Origin: Hyposmocoma kahamanoa
Lineage: Eukaryota; Arthropoda; Insecta; Lepidoptera; Cosmopterigidae
Reading direction: 5' to 3'
DNA: 64,000 nt
Assembly: GCF_003589595.1 (NCBI RefSeq)
Contig: NW_020653852.1
Coordinates: 3,646,596-3,710,595, forward strand
The notes below the pieces were generated by a model, which saw only the letters and a program-made list of their open reading frames with translations, was not told the DNA's origin and did not search any database. Numbering within the stretch: the first letter of the stretch is position 1; each line of letters begins with the position of its first letter. Positions 44,870-55,400 of this stretch are shown piece after piece. The position numbers and the translations under genes are program-made.

Positions 44870-45320
44870 ACCCTGATGTATCTCACTCCAGCAAAGGCCT
44901 CCTCCTGAATCTCCACGCATCCCGATCCTTTTTTTGTAAGTGCGGGGGAATCTGCTTATAGATTGAACCCTGAAAGGGAGCAGTCCGACCGCACTAAACC
45001 CCCGGAGTGTTCCTCCTCTCCGCTGAAGGTGGAGGTACGGGTACGCTATTTATTGCACTTGTCCGCGCCCCCACCACTTATTCTCCCCTCTCCCCGAGAA
45101 GGAAGACACATCTATCCCCCGACTCCGAATGTGAGGCTCGCCGAACACCAGACGAGCCTTCCATCCCGGGCCCCTCTATACTGGTAAACGAACTCCCACG
45201 AGAGCTAACTGAACCCAAGCTATATTGTAGGCATCCAGTAGGTCACACTATCGCTTCCTCGGTCTGCCGCGGCGCCTTACGGTTTTGGACCTCCACTGGA
45301 TGATTACCTTGGCCCACAGT
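44870..45320 (-). pseudogene. LINE C-terminus carrying a LINE-T insertion
   Basis: Minus strand, upstream of the insert: QWRSKTVRRRGRPRKR, a stop, CDLLDAYNIAWVQLA. Downstream of it: DRDAWRFRRRPLLE and a stop. Basic GRPRKR, then W-x-x-LA-x-DRD-x-W, is the usual end of RTE-like ORF2. Joined, only about one codon is missing between the two parts. Confidence 0.65.
44929..45201 (-). mobile_element. LINE-T 3' end, second insertion
   Basis: On the minus strand it runs from about GTGGGAGTTCGTTTACCAGT through GGAGAGGAGGAACACTCCGG to TATAAGCAGATTCCCCCGCA and AAAAAAA, directly followed by GGATCGGGATG. It is homologous to 27650-27959. A duplication is not visible on the 5' side; the host sequence stops just before GGATCG there. 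Confidence 0.7.
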
Positions 45321-45446
45321 GCTTGTTGTTGGATCTTTTGTATTTGGTTTTTCAACAACTTTTTAACCGTAACGCCATCTATGAGAAATCTATGAAAGTA
45401 TTTCGTCACTCGTTTAGGTTATTTTACAGCTACCAGCTCTGGCTAG

Positions 45447-45640
45447 ATTCAATTCTTTTTTGTGAAATTACTTCACTAGTTCGTTGTAATTATTAATACA
45501 AAGATCAAACGCTTAGAAAAAATGCCTTCGATCCAGCCGGATTCGAACTGACGTGTTCTAGCAACCCGTGCCAGATGCTATATCACGTACATATGTGATG
45601 CCACGTACGATCCAGCGGACCTCACGATTTTTTCCATTAT
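45447..45640 (+). repeat. Family D with tRNA-like segment
   Basis: TTTTGTGAAATTACTTCACT, GTTGTAATTATTAATACAAA, CGCTTAGAAAAAATGCC, then CCGGATTCGAACTGACG, a tRNA T-loop-like motif, and CGGACCTCACGATTTTTTCC. It matches the order at 44380-44480. Confidence 0.5.
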
Positions 45641-45697
45641 TTTCTATTATTTTTTATCACGAAAAATAACTTAAAAATACTAAATATGTTCCTAAAT

Positions 45698-45707
45698 NNN
45701 NNNNNNN
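45698..45707. other. Assembly gap (10 N)
   Basis: A run of ten N. An open frame spanning it is not meaningful. Confidence 0.98.
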
Positions 45708-45839
45708 AACCCACACAGGGATCATCTAAGTCAGGTCCTAACTCCGGATCAACCCATTTACACGGACTTCATCCGGTTCTCTGTAAGGCTATTGCCTTAA
45801 GTGAGCCGCCTCAGATGCACGTACACCACCGTATTTTCC

Positions 45840-45965
45840 AGATAGGTATCAGAGCTGTAGGCACGCTCACTTCCCGTCTACGGTTGCCACCGCTGAGCCG
45901 CCGACTCTAAGTCGACTACCAAATCGTCTCATTGGTGGTGGAGTTGTAAGGCACGCTTACTTTCC
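45840..45965 (-). repeat. Dispersed repeat K, copy 2
   Basis: On the minus strand GTGAGCGTGCCTACAGCTC, GCTCAGCGGTGGCAACCG and TTAGAGTCGG match 735-885. Sequence to 46170 has similar composition (CCGGAGGGACCGGAAG) and may belong to the same element. Confidence 0.55.
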
Positions 45966-46509
45966 GATGCCGTATGAACGGCATTTCTCCAGGTCCCAAA
46001 TTTCTACGTGGCCGGAGGGACCGGAAGATGTCTAGCTCATCCTGTACTAGCTCTCCGGGCTAGTGCCGGAGATGCCAATTAGCAGTATTCTGCGACAATG
46101 TCCGGACATAGCTACCGACTTAAAGGGCAACTCACGTGCCCCAAGCGTCTCCTCTTAGAGTGATAGAGTACCAAAAAAGTAGACAATCCAGCAATCAGTT
46201 CCTATACTAGGGCAACCCGGTACTTTGGGAGCTGATGACAATCCTCCGTTAGTAAACAGTCTTACTAATATTTTACAACTAGTTATGGAGACGTGCGTAG
46301 AATAGTGTAAATATAACGTAAGTATAGGTACCAATGTAGTTTGTATTATTTTAAAGTGGGAATTTTTATTTATTCTCCTTTAAGCAACCATTGATATGTA
46401 CAAATACTGAGAAAGTCAAGGGAAACGCCAAACAGGACATTATACAGGAAAACTTAGAGGTGCGAGCCCGTATGCGAACCCACGGCGTCTGCTTGAGACG
46501 CGGTAGATC

Positions 46510-46724
46510 TTTTTTTATAATACCAAGTAAGGGGACGAACAAGTCATGTGCTTGGTGGTAAGCAAACCGTCGGTCCATAACAGTTGCAAATGCCACTCAG
46601 AGCTTTAAAACACAAAGCTCTGAGAGACACTGCAACTGCACCCGTCACTCCCGAGACATAAGTTGACAAGTCCCATATCCCTGTAATTTCACCAGCAGTC
46701 TACAGGGAGCTCTGCTGCTACTAA
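46510..46724 (-). repeat. SINE-1 with internal deletion
   Basis: TTTTTTTATAATACCAAGTA at the inverted 3' end, then CAGTTGCAAATGCCACTCAG, AAGTTGACAAGTCCCATATC, and a jump from CACCAGCAGTC to GGGAGCTCTGCTGCTACTAA. The CCGGAAC-to-TACTTCCC stretch is missing. A SINE-3-like head scrap (GGCGTCTGCTTGAGACGCGG) adjoins it at 46480. Confidence 0.75.
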
Positions 46725-47070
46725 GGTCAAACCATTAGCCTGATATGTCTTTTTACTTTATGCCCGATTCTTATTTACTTAAATATAAACGTTACTACTT
46801 TACATTCTTCATTTTTTGTTTCGCTAAATAAACCGATTGTATTTTCCCTGTAGATAACTTTTTATATTGATTAAACTGTTTTGGAGTGCAGAAGCAATTT
46901 CATTTTACGCTACACGTGCAAGATAACTACATAATGGCGGCTTCACATGTCCACTTATATTTGCTATTGGGTATTTGGTGTACTTGGAAAAATATTTGAC
47001 GTACAGACAAACATGCAGACACTGTGAAATATGACCGTCTACAAATGGAGCCAAATAAGGTGTTACAATA

Positions 47071-47578
47071 ACATCGAGTATCTAACCAGAAATAGAGACG
47101 AAATGTCATTTAATTTGTTTGAAAGCTATTCTGTCGAATCATTACGGTGACAACTGAGATCCAATTGGCCAGCCCGAATTCGAAACAATTGACGGATGTC
47201 GTCAATTGGTTTACTTCAATTCGATCAGTTTAACTTGAGCTTTGCTACAATGGACGAAAATTGCAAAATTATATATTTAATATTTAATTATTTATTTTGA
47301 AATGTGATTAGATGTTTTGCTTTTTTTCCCACACCACCGAATGGGACAACCCCCATTGTTAGAGATATTAAATATATAAATACAGAATATTTTTGGAATA
47401 TACGGAGACGTACATACAGGTCAGTTGTTGGCGCTGTACTATTTCAGCTTTCTAACTTGTTATTTCAGCGCAAACGAGAGTTGATATTTAAAAGTGATAT
47501 AAGGCCCATTTACTTGATGAGTTGCCAAGGATGGATGGCACCTTATTTCGTCTCTATTTCTGGTTATACACTCGATGT
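47071..47578. repeat. Inverted repeat pair, 34-bp arms
   Basis: ACATCGAGTATCTAACCAGA... (47071-47104) is repeated inverted at 47545-47578 with 32 of 34 bases equal. The arms bound ~440 bp of A+T-rich DNA with short frames but no domain. It could be a miniature transposon or an inverted duplication. Confidence 0.5.
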
Positions 47579-47584
47579 AAAATA

Positions 47585-48170
47585 ATGAACATGACCATGG
47601 TATGGACGGTTTACTTGCGTATCTGCCAATTTTACTCCTTTGACGTGAGCGTGAGTAACGCGAGTTTGGTGTTTGCTGTATTTGTCGAATAGATTTGTCA
47701 CAGATGTTACCTACACACATGGTGATTATTTGCCACGTGAAATACCAGCATATGGATACTACCGCATTCGTGATCCGTTTATTCATCATATTCACGTTAA
47801 CAATGGCTTGATAGAGATACCCTTGTATTCGATATTAATATCAAAATATTTACTTCTTCTTACTATTAATTGTATACATTGATAAAAGAAAATTTACTGG
47901 ATGTTTTATATGAGATTTGGTAGATGAACTCCAAGTGGCTACATAAATAGAACAAACAATGGAACTAGCGATAATAGAGGTATTGTTTGTAAAGTCCAAC
48001 AACTGGTTTTAATTATTTTATAGCGGTAATTCCGCGAGTCGGTTCTAGTAGCAAGTTCTTTACTTGCCCTGTGAATCCATGTTTATGCTCGCGGTGAGTA
48101 TGGTTCAGTCATGTTTTTGCGATGTTGTATAAAGTACAGTGGCTGAATAAAATGGTTACACATATTCAGT
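47585..48170. other. No gene recognised
   Basis: Open frames of 69-111 codons on both strands have no recognisable motif. Confidence 0.4.
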
Positions 48171-48177
48171 AGCATTT

Positions 48178-48360
48178 TAATCGCAAAGATCTGAGGGGCA
48201 CTGCCACTGCATTCCATCGCCCTGGGACATAAAATTTACAAGTTCCATGCCAGACCTTTAAAACCGTAACTCAATAATGCTCACATTATTGCTTGGCGGC
48301 AGAAATGAGTAAGGTGGCAATACTTCCCTGGACGAACTCTTTCACAAGGTGCTCTACTGA
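48178..48360 (-). repeat. SINE-1, 5' two thirds
   Basis: AATCGCAAAGATCTGAGGGG to GAACTCTTTCACAAGGTGCT and CTACTGAG on the minus strand. The 3' third is absent. Confidence 0.8.
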
Positions 48361-48553
48361 GTTATCGATTCATCGAAAAAATAAAAACAAAAAATGTTAC
48401 ATATTTTAGGATAACTGTGTTTAAGCATATGACACCATTTTGGTGAAAGTTTGGAAAGGATGTTCCAATCTACTTGCGCATTTGGTTATTTATGCCCAAT
48501 AATAGGCCTAGACTAGACTTTAAGCAAGTCACTTTGACGAGAAGTAAGAATAA

Positions 48554-48710
48554 GAGTGGTTACACACGGCGACGTTTAGAAGCGGTACAAACGCGATGCA
48601 AACGTAATGCAGTAGATGATGCTGTCGCTAATCGTCTACTTTTACACATCATTGCATCGATACAATCGCGTGTTTGTATCGCTTCTCAAAGTCACCGTGT
48701 GTAACCACTC
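48554..48710. mobile_element. Harbinger-type miniature element (157 bp)
   Basis: Ends GAGTGGTTACACACGGCGAC and, inverted, GAGTGGTTACACACGGTGAC (one mismatch), flanked by TAA on both sides (48551-48553 and 48711-48713). A 3-bp TWA duplication and ends of the GGxxxGTTACA kind suggest PIF/Harbinger. Inner arms with CGATGCAAAC and GCATCGATAC also pair. No coding content. Confidence 0.75.
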
Positions 48711-49178
48711 TAAGAGTGGATTTTTATTCTGATGTTAATAATTGTTTTTCTGATAACTTCAAAATATTACTATGTACGCGTTGCAATACCAAAACAAACT
48801 AATAAAATACTTCTTTTGTTTTTATGGGAATATCCATCAGAACAGGAAGAAAGTTTACCTACAGCCACTCTTAGCCTGAGCCCCTACATCTAAACATAGT
48901 TTAAATTAAAAACCGTAATTTCAATTTTAAATTATAAAAAAAATAAATTAATACGTTTGATCATTGACTTACAATTATATGGACGTCGGGTCCGCGCTAA
49001 AAAGTATCCGAACTTATAGGGCATTAAAATCGTATACAGAGCGTCATTCACGCTTTAGTCTTCGTTTGTTCGACTGACAGCGAAGCAAGCAAAATTAGAC
49101 AGTACTGCGATGACATTACAATTTAAATTCAACGTTTTAGCTTTTTCATATTCCTTTACATGTCACTACGTTTAAATA

Positions 49179-50723
49179 CACACATCAAAAGTGTCTAGGG
49201 ATCAAGTACGTTTAAGAGTATTGCTGCAATTAGGGTTAATTATATTAACTTTTTTGTATCGCTATTGATACTTTTTAGTGAGTTTTAACATTTAAATAAG
49301 GAATATTGTTTAAAATTCGATAATAAGAAGAAAATCGATTGTCAATATGGTTTTGTATAAAAATGAGTTATAGCGTTTTGACGAAATCATTACAATATCT
49401 GCATCGGAACCGAAACAATTTACATTATTATGGAGAGACGACACCATTTAACCCGAGAAGTGATGATGCGAGCCGTCGGAATGTTGGAAGCTGGTTCCAG
49501 GCAACGTGCTGTGGCTTTCACTCTTAACACTACACAGAGCGTCATAAGTCGCCTCTGGACGCGCTATCGCATGACGGGCAGCGTGGCCGAGCGACATGGA
49601 GGACGATCTCGCATCACGACTCGCAGACAGGACCGGTATATCCAAAATACTGCTCGACGGAATTGTACCATGACCGCCATGATGTTGGTTACGAGGCTCC
49701 ACAGCTCCTCAGGCTTACTAATAAGCGATCAAACAATCCTAAATCGTTTACGTGAAGTGGGTCTGCGATCCCGAAGGCCGCTCAGAGTTCCACCTATTGC
49801 ACCCTGCAATCGCAGGACCCGTTTACGATGGGCTCGCGAACACAGAAACTGGGAGGAAGAAGACTGGCGCTATATGTGCTTTTCGGATGAATCCCGCTTC
49901 GGTATGAGACCGGATACAAGACGTACTCGAGTTTGGAGAACATCTGGACGTCATGAACGTTTGAGATATTGTCAGGAAGTTCATCCATATGGTGGGGGAA
50001 CAATAATGATATGGGCCGGTATTTGGATCGGCGGAAGAACCGATCTCATTTGGATCAGGGATAACCTCAATGCTCAAGTTTACGCAGAGAGGATTGTTTC
50101 AGATGTTATCATCCCTTTGCGAGGCCAGTTGGGTGATTCATTTCAACTAATGCATGACAACGCACGTCCACACACGACTAGAGTCGTAACACGCATTCTT
50201 GCCGAAGCTCGTATCAACGTTCTGCCGTGGCCTGCTCAATCGCCAGACCTCAATCCAATTGAGCACGCATGGGATATGCTTCAAAGAAGAGCTGTGCCGA
50301 GTATGCATACCGTACATACTCTACAACAATATTTTGACTTGTTACAAAACACATGGGCGGCCATTCCTCAAAGTGATTTTGATGAACTCATCTTAAGCAT
50401 GCCAAATCGCTGTAATTGTGTGATTCGTGTTAATGGTGGAAATACAGATTATTAATTTTCTTATCTTTACAATAAAAATGAGCAAAATCATCATTTTCGC
50501 CATTTTTTTGTCATTTAATTGACGCCGTTAATTTGAGTTTTTTCCCAGAATTTGCAAAAACATCAATTTTAGTTTATTTTAATTAAATATAGGGGTAAGC
50601 GGTTAAATAAAACATAAGCATTAAAGTAAGAAGTCGTCCTGGAAGACTGGATTTGGTAAATATTGCTTAAATAATTTTTATTTCAAAAATATTCACTTCA
50701 TCCCTAGACACTTTTGATGTGTG
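49179..50723 (+). mobile_element. Complete Tc1-like transposon (1545 bp)
   Basis: Inverted ends CACACATCAAAAGTGTCTAG extend to 24 perfect bases, with weaker similarity further in, and TA lies outside both ends (49177-49178 and 50724-50725). It encodes one uninterrupted transposase on the plus strand. An AATAAA lies at 50470-50476, after the stop. Length, TA target and single gene all fit Tc1/mariner. Intact ends plus an intact frame mean it could be active or was until recently. Confidence 0.93.
49430..50455 (+). CDS. Tc1-family transposase, intact
   Basis: A 341-residue protein that would bind the element's ends and carry out cut-and-paste transposition at TA sites. Residues ~8-70 form a bipartite helix-turn-helix DNA-binding region (TREVMMRAVGMLEAGSRQRA, then VISRLWTRYRMTGSV), followed by the basic linker GGRSRITTRRQDR. 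The catalytic domain has D153 (CFSDESRF), D243 (MHDNARPH) and E278 (NPIEHAWD) with 34 residues between the last two, the DD34E signature of Tc1. The glycine-rich box GGGTIMIWAGI is present near 185-195. The length is normal for the family. The start is the first ATG in frame; the coding part needs no intron. Overlapping minus-strand frames are shadows. Confidence 0.96.
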   Translation: MERRHHLTREVMMRAVGMLEAGSRQRAVAFTLNTTQSVISRLWTRYRMTGSVAERHGGRSRITTRRQDRYIQNTARRNCTMTAMMLVTRLHSSSGLLISDQTILNRLREVGLRSRRPLRVPPIAPCNRRTRLRWAREHRNWEEEDWRYMCFSDESRFGMRPDTRRTRVWRTSGRHERLRYCQEVHPYGGGTIMIWAGIWIGGRTDLIWIRDNLNAQVYAERIVSDVIIPLRGQLGDSFQLMHDNARPHTTRVVTRILAEARINVLPWPAQSPDLNPIEHAWDMLQRRAVPSMHTVHTLQQYFDLLQNTWAAIPQSDFDELILSMPNRCNCVIRVNGGNTDY

Positions 50724-50802
50724 TATGTTGATTTAAGACATTTTTTTCGTGGTTTTTGTATTAGACCCGTCGTCCATTTATTTGTAAGTCAATGCGTTTG
50801 AT

Positions 50803-51310
50803 TAACATTATGTTCTAGTAATAGAAGATAATTTCAGTGACTGTACTGTGTGGGGTTAAGTGATAATGCTTGCATTATGTGTAAAATGATTAGCTTTGTC
50901 GGTCCAGAACTCGTTTAATCATAACATTGATAATGTGACCACTGTGCTACCGAGTCCAAAATACGAAACAGTGTTTGTGGAATTATATAAACAATATAAT
51001 TAAATGAGGGCAATGGGTATGTAACAAATTCTTTTTTTATAATTTAGTATTAAGCCTTAGCGCGTTTATACAAATCTAGAAAAGTTGGTTTTACCGAGAA
51101 TGGAACTCGGAACTGTCATGTCGCAGTCGCATCTTTACTGTTGTTTTCACTAAGCGAAATGGAGATTTCAAATAATCAAATGCTATTGGTTAATAAACAC
51201 ACAGCTCTTCCTCATTATGCTACACTAGATAAGCCCTGGAAAATTACACCAATTGTTTATGCGATTTACAAAATTATGTATAGTTAGATGGGGTAAGAGA
51301 AACATACTTT
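50803..51310. other. No gene recognised
   Basis: A+T-rich. GAGAATGGAACTCGG at 51097 is weakly tRNA-arm-like, without an A box. Confidence 0.4.
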
Positions 51311-51313
51311 ATT

Positions 51314-51545
51314 AACCGACTTTAAAAAAGGAGGAGGTTCTCAATTCGACTGTATGTGTTTTGCATGTGTGTTACGCGATAACTCAGGCATTTGGGAACC
51401 GATTTAAATGTTTCTTTTTTTATTGGAAAGAGGATACCTCACCAGTAATCCTATTTAAATTTAAAGAAAATATTCCACCTTTAAGGGTAGCAAACTAGGG
51501 CATGAATGACTTTTGAGATGGTTTTTTTAGTACTTTGTACTAAGA
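51314..51545 (+). repeat. Dispersed repeat B, short form with deletion
   Basis: TTAACCGACTTTAAAAAAGG, GTTACGCGATAACTCAGG, TTATTGGAAAGAGGATACC, then CTAGGGCATGAATGAC directly joined to TTTTGAGATGGTTTTTTTAG. The joint resembles the copy at 32882. Confidence 0.75.
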
Positions 51546-51671
51546 TTATTTTGAGTGAAATTTTTTTTGTACTAGGAAGAACATATAATGTTTTATCAGA
51601 ATTTTAAAGTACACTAATGTTTATCAGCTATATATATAGATGTATACATGTTTGAACAATTATTACGCTAA

Positions 51672-51981
51672 AAGACCGTTTACACGGGGCCAATCGACGA
51701 ACATACCATTACGCAAAGCCATTATTGACCTAGTATAAATAGAGGCAAACCAATATGCAGTGTCTCCGGACCAACGATAAAGACAATCCAGTAAATTAGA
51801 ACTATTTCTAATTTTTTGGACCTATACCTTCCTCCACCGCACGTGCATTGAATTGGCTCATGGCCTTGTGTGAACATGCATCTTGAGCCACTCCACTAGT
51901 TTGCCTAGTCGTTTAGAAAAGAATCTTCAACAAATCTTAAAAGTGGAATGGCTGGTCAATTGGCCCCGTGTAAATGGACCA
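51672..51981. mobile_element. Possible Harbinger-type miniature element (310 bp)
   Basis: Left CCGTTTACACGGGGCCAATC and, inverted from the right end, CCATTTACACGGGGCCAATT, with TAA outside each end (51669-51671 and 51982-51984). The outermost bases match less well. It lies in the presumed upstream intron or 5' flank of the leucine-rich-repeat gene. Confidence 0.6.
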
Positions 51982-51984
51982 TAA

Positions 51985-52526
51985 ATTCAATATTTACGAT
52001 GTATTTGCCGAAAACTTGCAAATTGTGGCCCTCTGTCCATTTGAATCCCCTGCTACTATCCCTTGGGGAATTTATGTAGATTTTTTGTCCACATGGATCC
52101 TCTGGGGGATTCATTAGGCTTTTTGTGTCCACATGGATCCCTTATTATATTATCCTGGCTTTGTATTGCTCTGTGAGTACATACGAATGCCTACCACTTT
52201 AGGTCAGCTTGACAGAACTGATTTCCCACGTTGCACATGGCCCTTATTCCCACTCAATTCATGAAAGGAGGCCTGTGTCCCAGCAGAGTGGAATTCGAGC
52301 TGAGATAGTATCGATGCTTAGTAAAGGTAGAATTTAGTAGTTAATTTAATTATAATGATAGTGCCACAGCAGGGTTCGTGATTGTATATTGTATGTCTAT
52401 GTTTCAATTTCTGAATTTATCAAAGCAATATAAGATTTAATTTTGAAGTGTATCTCAATTAGAATTTGGAAAATACTAAGAACTAAAAGAATAGTAAACA
52501 GTTTAAAAATCGGTCATAAGCTATAA
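51985..52526. other. Intron or 5' flank of the LRR gene
   Basis: Contains an imperfect tandem duplication near 52060-52145 (TTTTTGTCCACATGGATCC, then TTTTTGTGTCCACATGGATCC). No coding exon is evident; a short first exon could lie here or further upstream. Confidence 0.4.
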
Positions 52527-52546
52527 TATACTTATTTTTCTTTCAG
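52527..52546 (+). promoter_or_regulatory. Splice acceptor before the LRR exon
   Basis: A pyrimidine-rich tract ending CTTATTTTTCTTTCAG at 52546 is a strong 3' splice site. The downstream frame has no ATG before residue ~150, and an in-frame stop lies at 52504. Splicing here is the simplest explanation. The exon would begin in phase 1 (one base of the first codon comes from the previous exon). Confidence 0.7.
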
Positions 52547-55386
52547 ATAAAATAAAACTTGTGCTACTGGTGATTGTGGCGTACTTACACCAACATACTT
52601 GGGGAAAATGCACTTCAGAAGACGACGGAGATAACGCGGTTAATATAGTGTGTTCAAGTAATGATATAGGCCTAGAAACAGAACTTTCATTCCTACAATA
52701 TCGCTCGTATACTCTAAACAGAGTAAATATATTACTAAATGGTATCTACAACCATCCCATAATTACTGAAGGCGTCTTAAAGGAATTGTTTACACCTATT
52801 GTAACACTCACTGTAACCAACACCAGAATATTAGACATCGATGAAGCTCTCGTATTAGTGAATGTTACTGAATTAAGTATTCTTGATTGTTCTCTCACAA
52901 AAATTAAATTTGATGATATACTAATTTTGAAACAGACAAAAAAATTTAATGTCTCCCAGAATTCGATATCAGTTTTGAAAAGTGCCAAACCAGATAAAGA
53001 TCAGCAACTAATGGAAACTGTTGATTTGAGCTACAACTTAATAACCAGCGTACCTGACAACTGCTTTGCTAGTTTTAGCCATCTGAAACATTTGAATTTA
53101 TCACACAATTCGATATCTCACCTTTCTGCAGCTGCCTTTGTAGGCTTGTCACAACTCGAGTCACTTTACTTGTCATACAACAAGCTATCTAGCATTGCAA
53201 ACATCGCAACCAAACTTAGGAATTTGAAAATTTTACACGTAGATTATAACTATATTTCAAAAATAGACGATTTAAATTGGATGATTAATCTAGAAGACGT
53301 TAGGCTTGGACACAATGAGATAAAAACAATTGATAATGATGCTTTTCAAACATTGTCAAAATTAATAATATTGGACTTAACTGGCAACAAAATCGAATGG
53401 GTTCGGTCACATTTTGTTTATAACAATAATTTACGGGAACTTCGTTTGACAAATAATGATCTTGTAGGTATTTATAGAAACGCTTTTGACGGTAAGAGAT
53501 TTGCAAATTTATTTTTGAATGGTAACAAATATCTTCTACTACTAGAACCGTTCGGTGGTCTCGTATGTGACTATTTAGATCTGAGTAATAGTGACCTAAA
53601 AGACATTGATAATAATACTTTTAGTGGCGCGACGTTGCGATCCATTAATGTAAGCACAAATGCATTATCCGAAATAGGGATGTCAACATTCTCATTTGTA
53701 AAAGATCTTCAAGAACTAGATTTGTCCAATAATGAATTGGGAACATTGGCCTTTTTAATGCCCGGCGTAACTAACTTAAAGAAATTTTATTTTCAAATAA
53801 ATATGCTTGAGAAAATATCGAATAATACGTTTGCTAATGTGTCTTCTTTAGAACTTTTAGACTTATCGTACAATTTGATTCAATCAATCGAATCTGGTGC
53901 TTTTATGCAACTAAAAAAAATGGAAATTCTATTATTACACAACAATCGCTTGTTTTCTATACAAATAATAAATCTACAAGGGTTATCTGCATTACTAAAA
54001 TTTGACATTTCGTATACTGAAATTGGTAATTTTACGAAAGCAGCCATTTCTGGCTTAAAAACAACAACATTTAATTGTTCCCATGCTGAATTATCCCATA
54101 TACATTTTGATACATTTGCTGAAGTCGAACATATTGAAATTTTAGACTTGTCGTATAATTCTCTGGTTACCTTCGAAATCAATCCAAAAGGCATGTCATC
54201 AGTAGAATCACTGTTTCTTAATAATAATAAAATTACATCAATTTCAAATATATCGTTCGCTGGGTTTACTGAACTTCAAACACTGCACTTAGAGTTTAAT
54301 AATATATTAAACGTACACCCAAAAGCATTTCATGCATTGAAATCTCTGAAGATTATGAACTTGTCTGATAACAGAGACTTGCAAGTTACTGGCGACGTAT
54401 TTTCCAATCTAAGAGGTTTAGCGTCGTTAACTATAATTAATAACAAGAAAAGTTTTGATTTTCAACACACAGAGAATGCCTCTATTGAAGAAGTTGACCT
54501 ATCTTCATGCGACATTGCAGACCTTGGGTCGTTGTACATATTTAATATTAACGGAGTGGTTTCTTTGAATTTATCTAAGAACTTAATTAGTTTTATTGAT
54601 ACGAAATCCTTTAAAACGATGCCTAAGCTAGTAATGCTTGATATTAGCTTCAATTTGATTAAAACAATTGAACCCGGTTCATTCATCAATACTAAAAATA
54701 TTGTAGTTTTGAATGTACACAAAAATCAATTGACAGATTTTCAACATGGCGTATTTCAAGGACTAACAAATCTGCAGACATTAAATCTTTCTAACAATTT
54801 GATACACGACTTCAATGTTAATCTTCTACACAGTTGTACTTTATTAAAAGAAATAAGTTTTGAAAATAATTTAATAACTAATTTAGAGTTTAAAAAATTT
54901 ATATCCTTGACGAATATGAAGAAATTTTACATAGGTGGCAATAATATTTCTTGCCACGACATAGCTAGTTTTAAAAAATATTTGCAAGATATGTATTATA
55001 GTTTCAATCTGGTAACGAGTGAAGCTCCAAATTACTATACTGCCAATGTAGACGGAGTTACTTGTAGACCAGATAACTACACAGGTAATAATGAGACAAA
55101 TTGTACTATGAACATAACATACATGTCTAAGTTTACAGATACTTTAGAAGAAATACGTAAATCAATTAATAATTTTAATGAAGATTATTATGTCAAAGGT
55201 ATATTTAATATTTTAATTGTTATTTTGGTTGCGTCGATAATTGTCTTAGTTGTGAAGTATGTTCCAATACAAAGGTTTTGTTTAATAGCTAGGACGCCAT
55301 TCAATGGTACTTTGTCCCATAATTTTAGTTATAATAATATGACGCAAAGTATTTCGGCTGACAATGAGGAAGTTCCAATCATTTGA
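52547..55386 (+). CDS. Leucine-rich-repeat transmembrane protein, 3' exon
   Basis: From the splice site the frame reads KIKLVLLVIVAYLHQHTWGK, the hydrophobic core of a signal peptide, so only a few N-terminal residues should be missing. About 940 residues follow to the TGA at 55384. Counting from 52561, residues ~80-150 hold degenerate repeats and ~150-800 a long run of 24-residue repeats of the LxxLxLxxNxI type (for example LKHLNLSHNSISHLSAAAF). A cysteine-containing cap (SCHDI, VTCRPD, NETNCTM) comes next, then one membrane helix at ~881-902 (FNILIVILVASIIVLVV) and a ~40-residue cytoplasmic tail without a TIR or other domain. Many N-glycosylation sites (NNTF, NVSS, NISF). The architecture resembles chaoptin- or connectin-like cell-surface LRR proteins of insects. 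The ligand is unknown and I give no gene name. No frameshift or internal stop: a functional host gene. Confidence 0.88.
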
Positions 55387-55400
55387 AGAGCAACGGTAAT

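Larger units (their letters stand above)
48962..50794. mobile_element. hAT-type miniature element, copy 3, with Tc1 inside
   Basis: The outer ends (CATTGACTTACAATTATATG and inverted CATTGACTTACAAATAAATG) equal those at 29465 and 33126, flanked by a perfect CGTTTGAT duplication (48954-48961 and 50795-50802). Its own sequence is 48962-49178 and 50724-50794; the middle is a complete Tc1-like element. This copy differs from the 228-bp form in having ~45 extra bases before the Tc1 site and a ~20-bp insertion near 49081-49100. Confidence 0.9.

Noticed and set aside
48962..50794. Reading the 1833-bp unit as the autonomous parent of the 228-bp miniature elements
   Set aside because: The Tc1-like part has its own inverted ends and TA duplication. 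The outer unit has an 8-bp duplication, which a Tc1 transposase does not make. It is a nest, not a parent.
52561..52563. GTG as the start codon of the LRR protein
   Set aside because: Animal genes do not normally start at GTG, the hydrophobic leader extends upstream of it, and a good splice acceptor lies 15 bases before.
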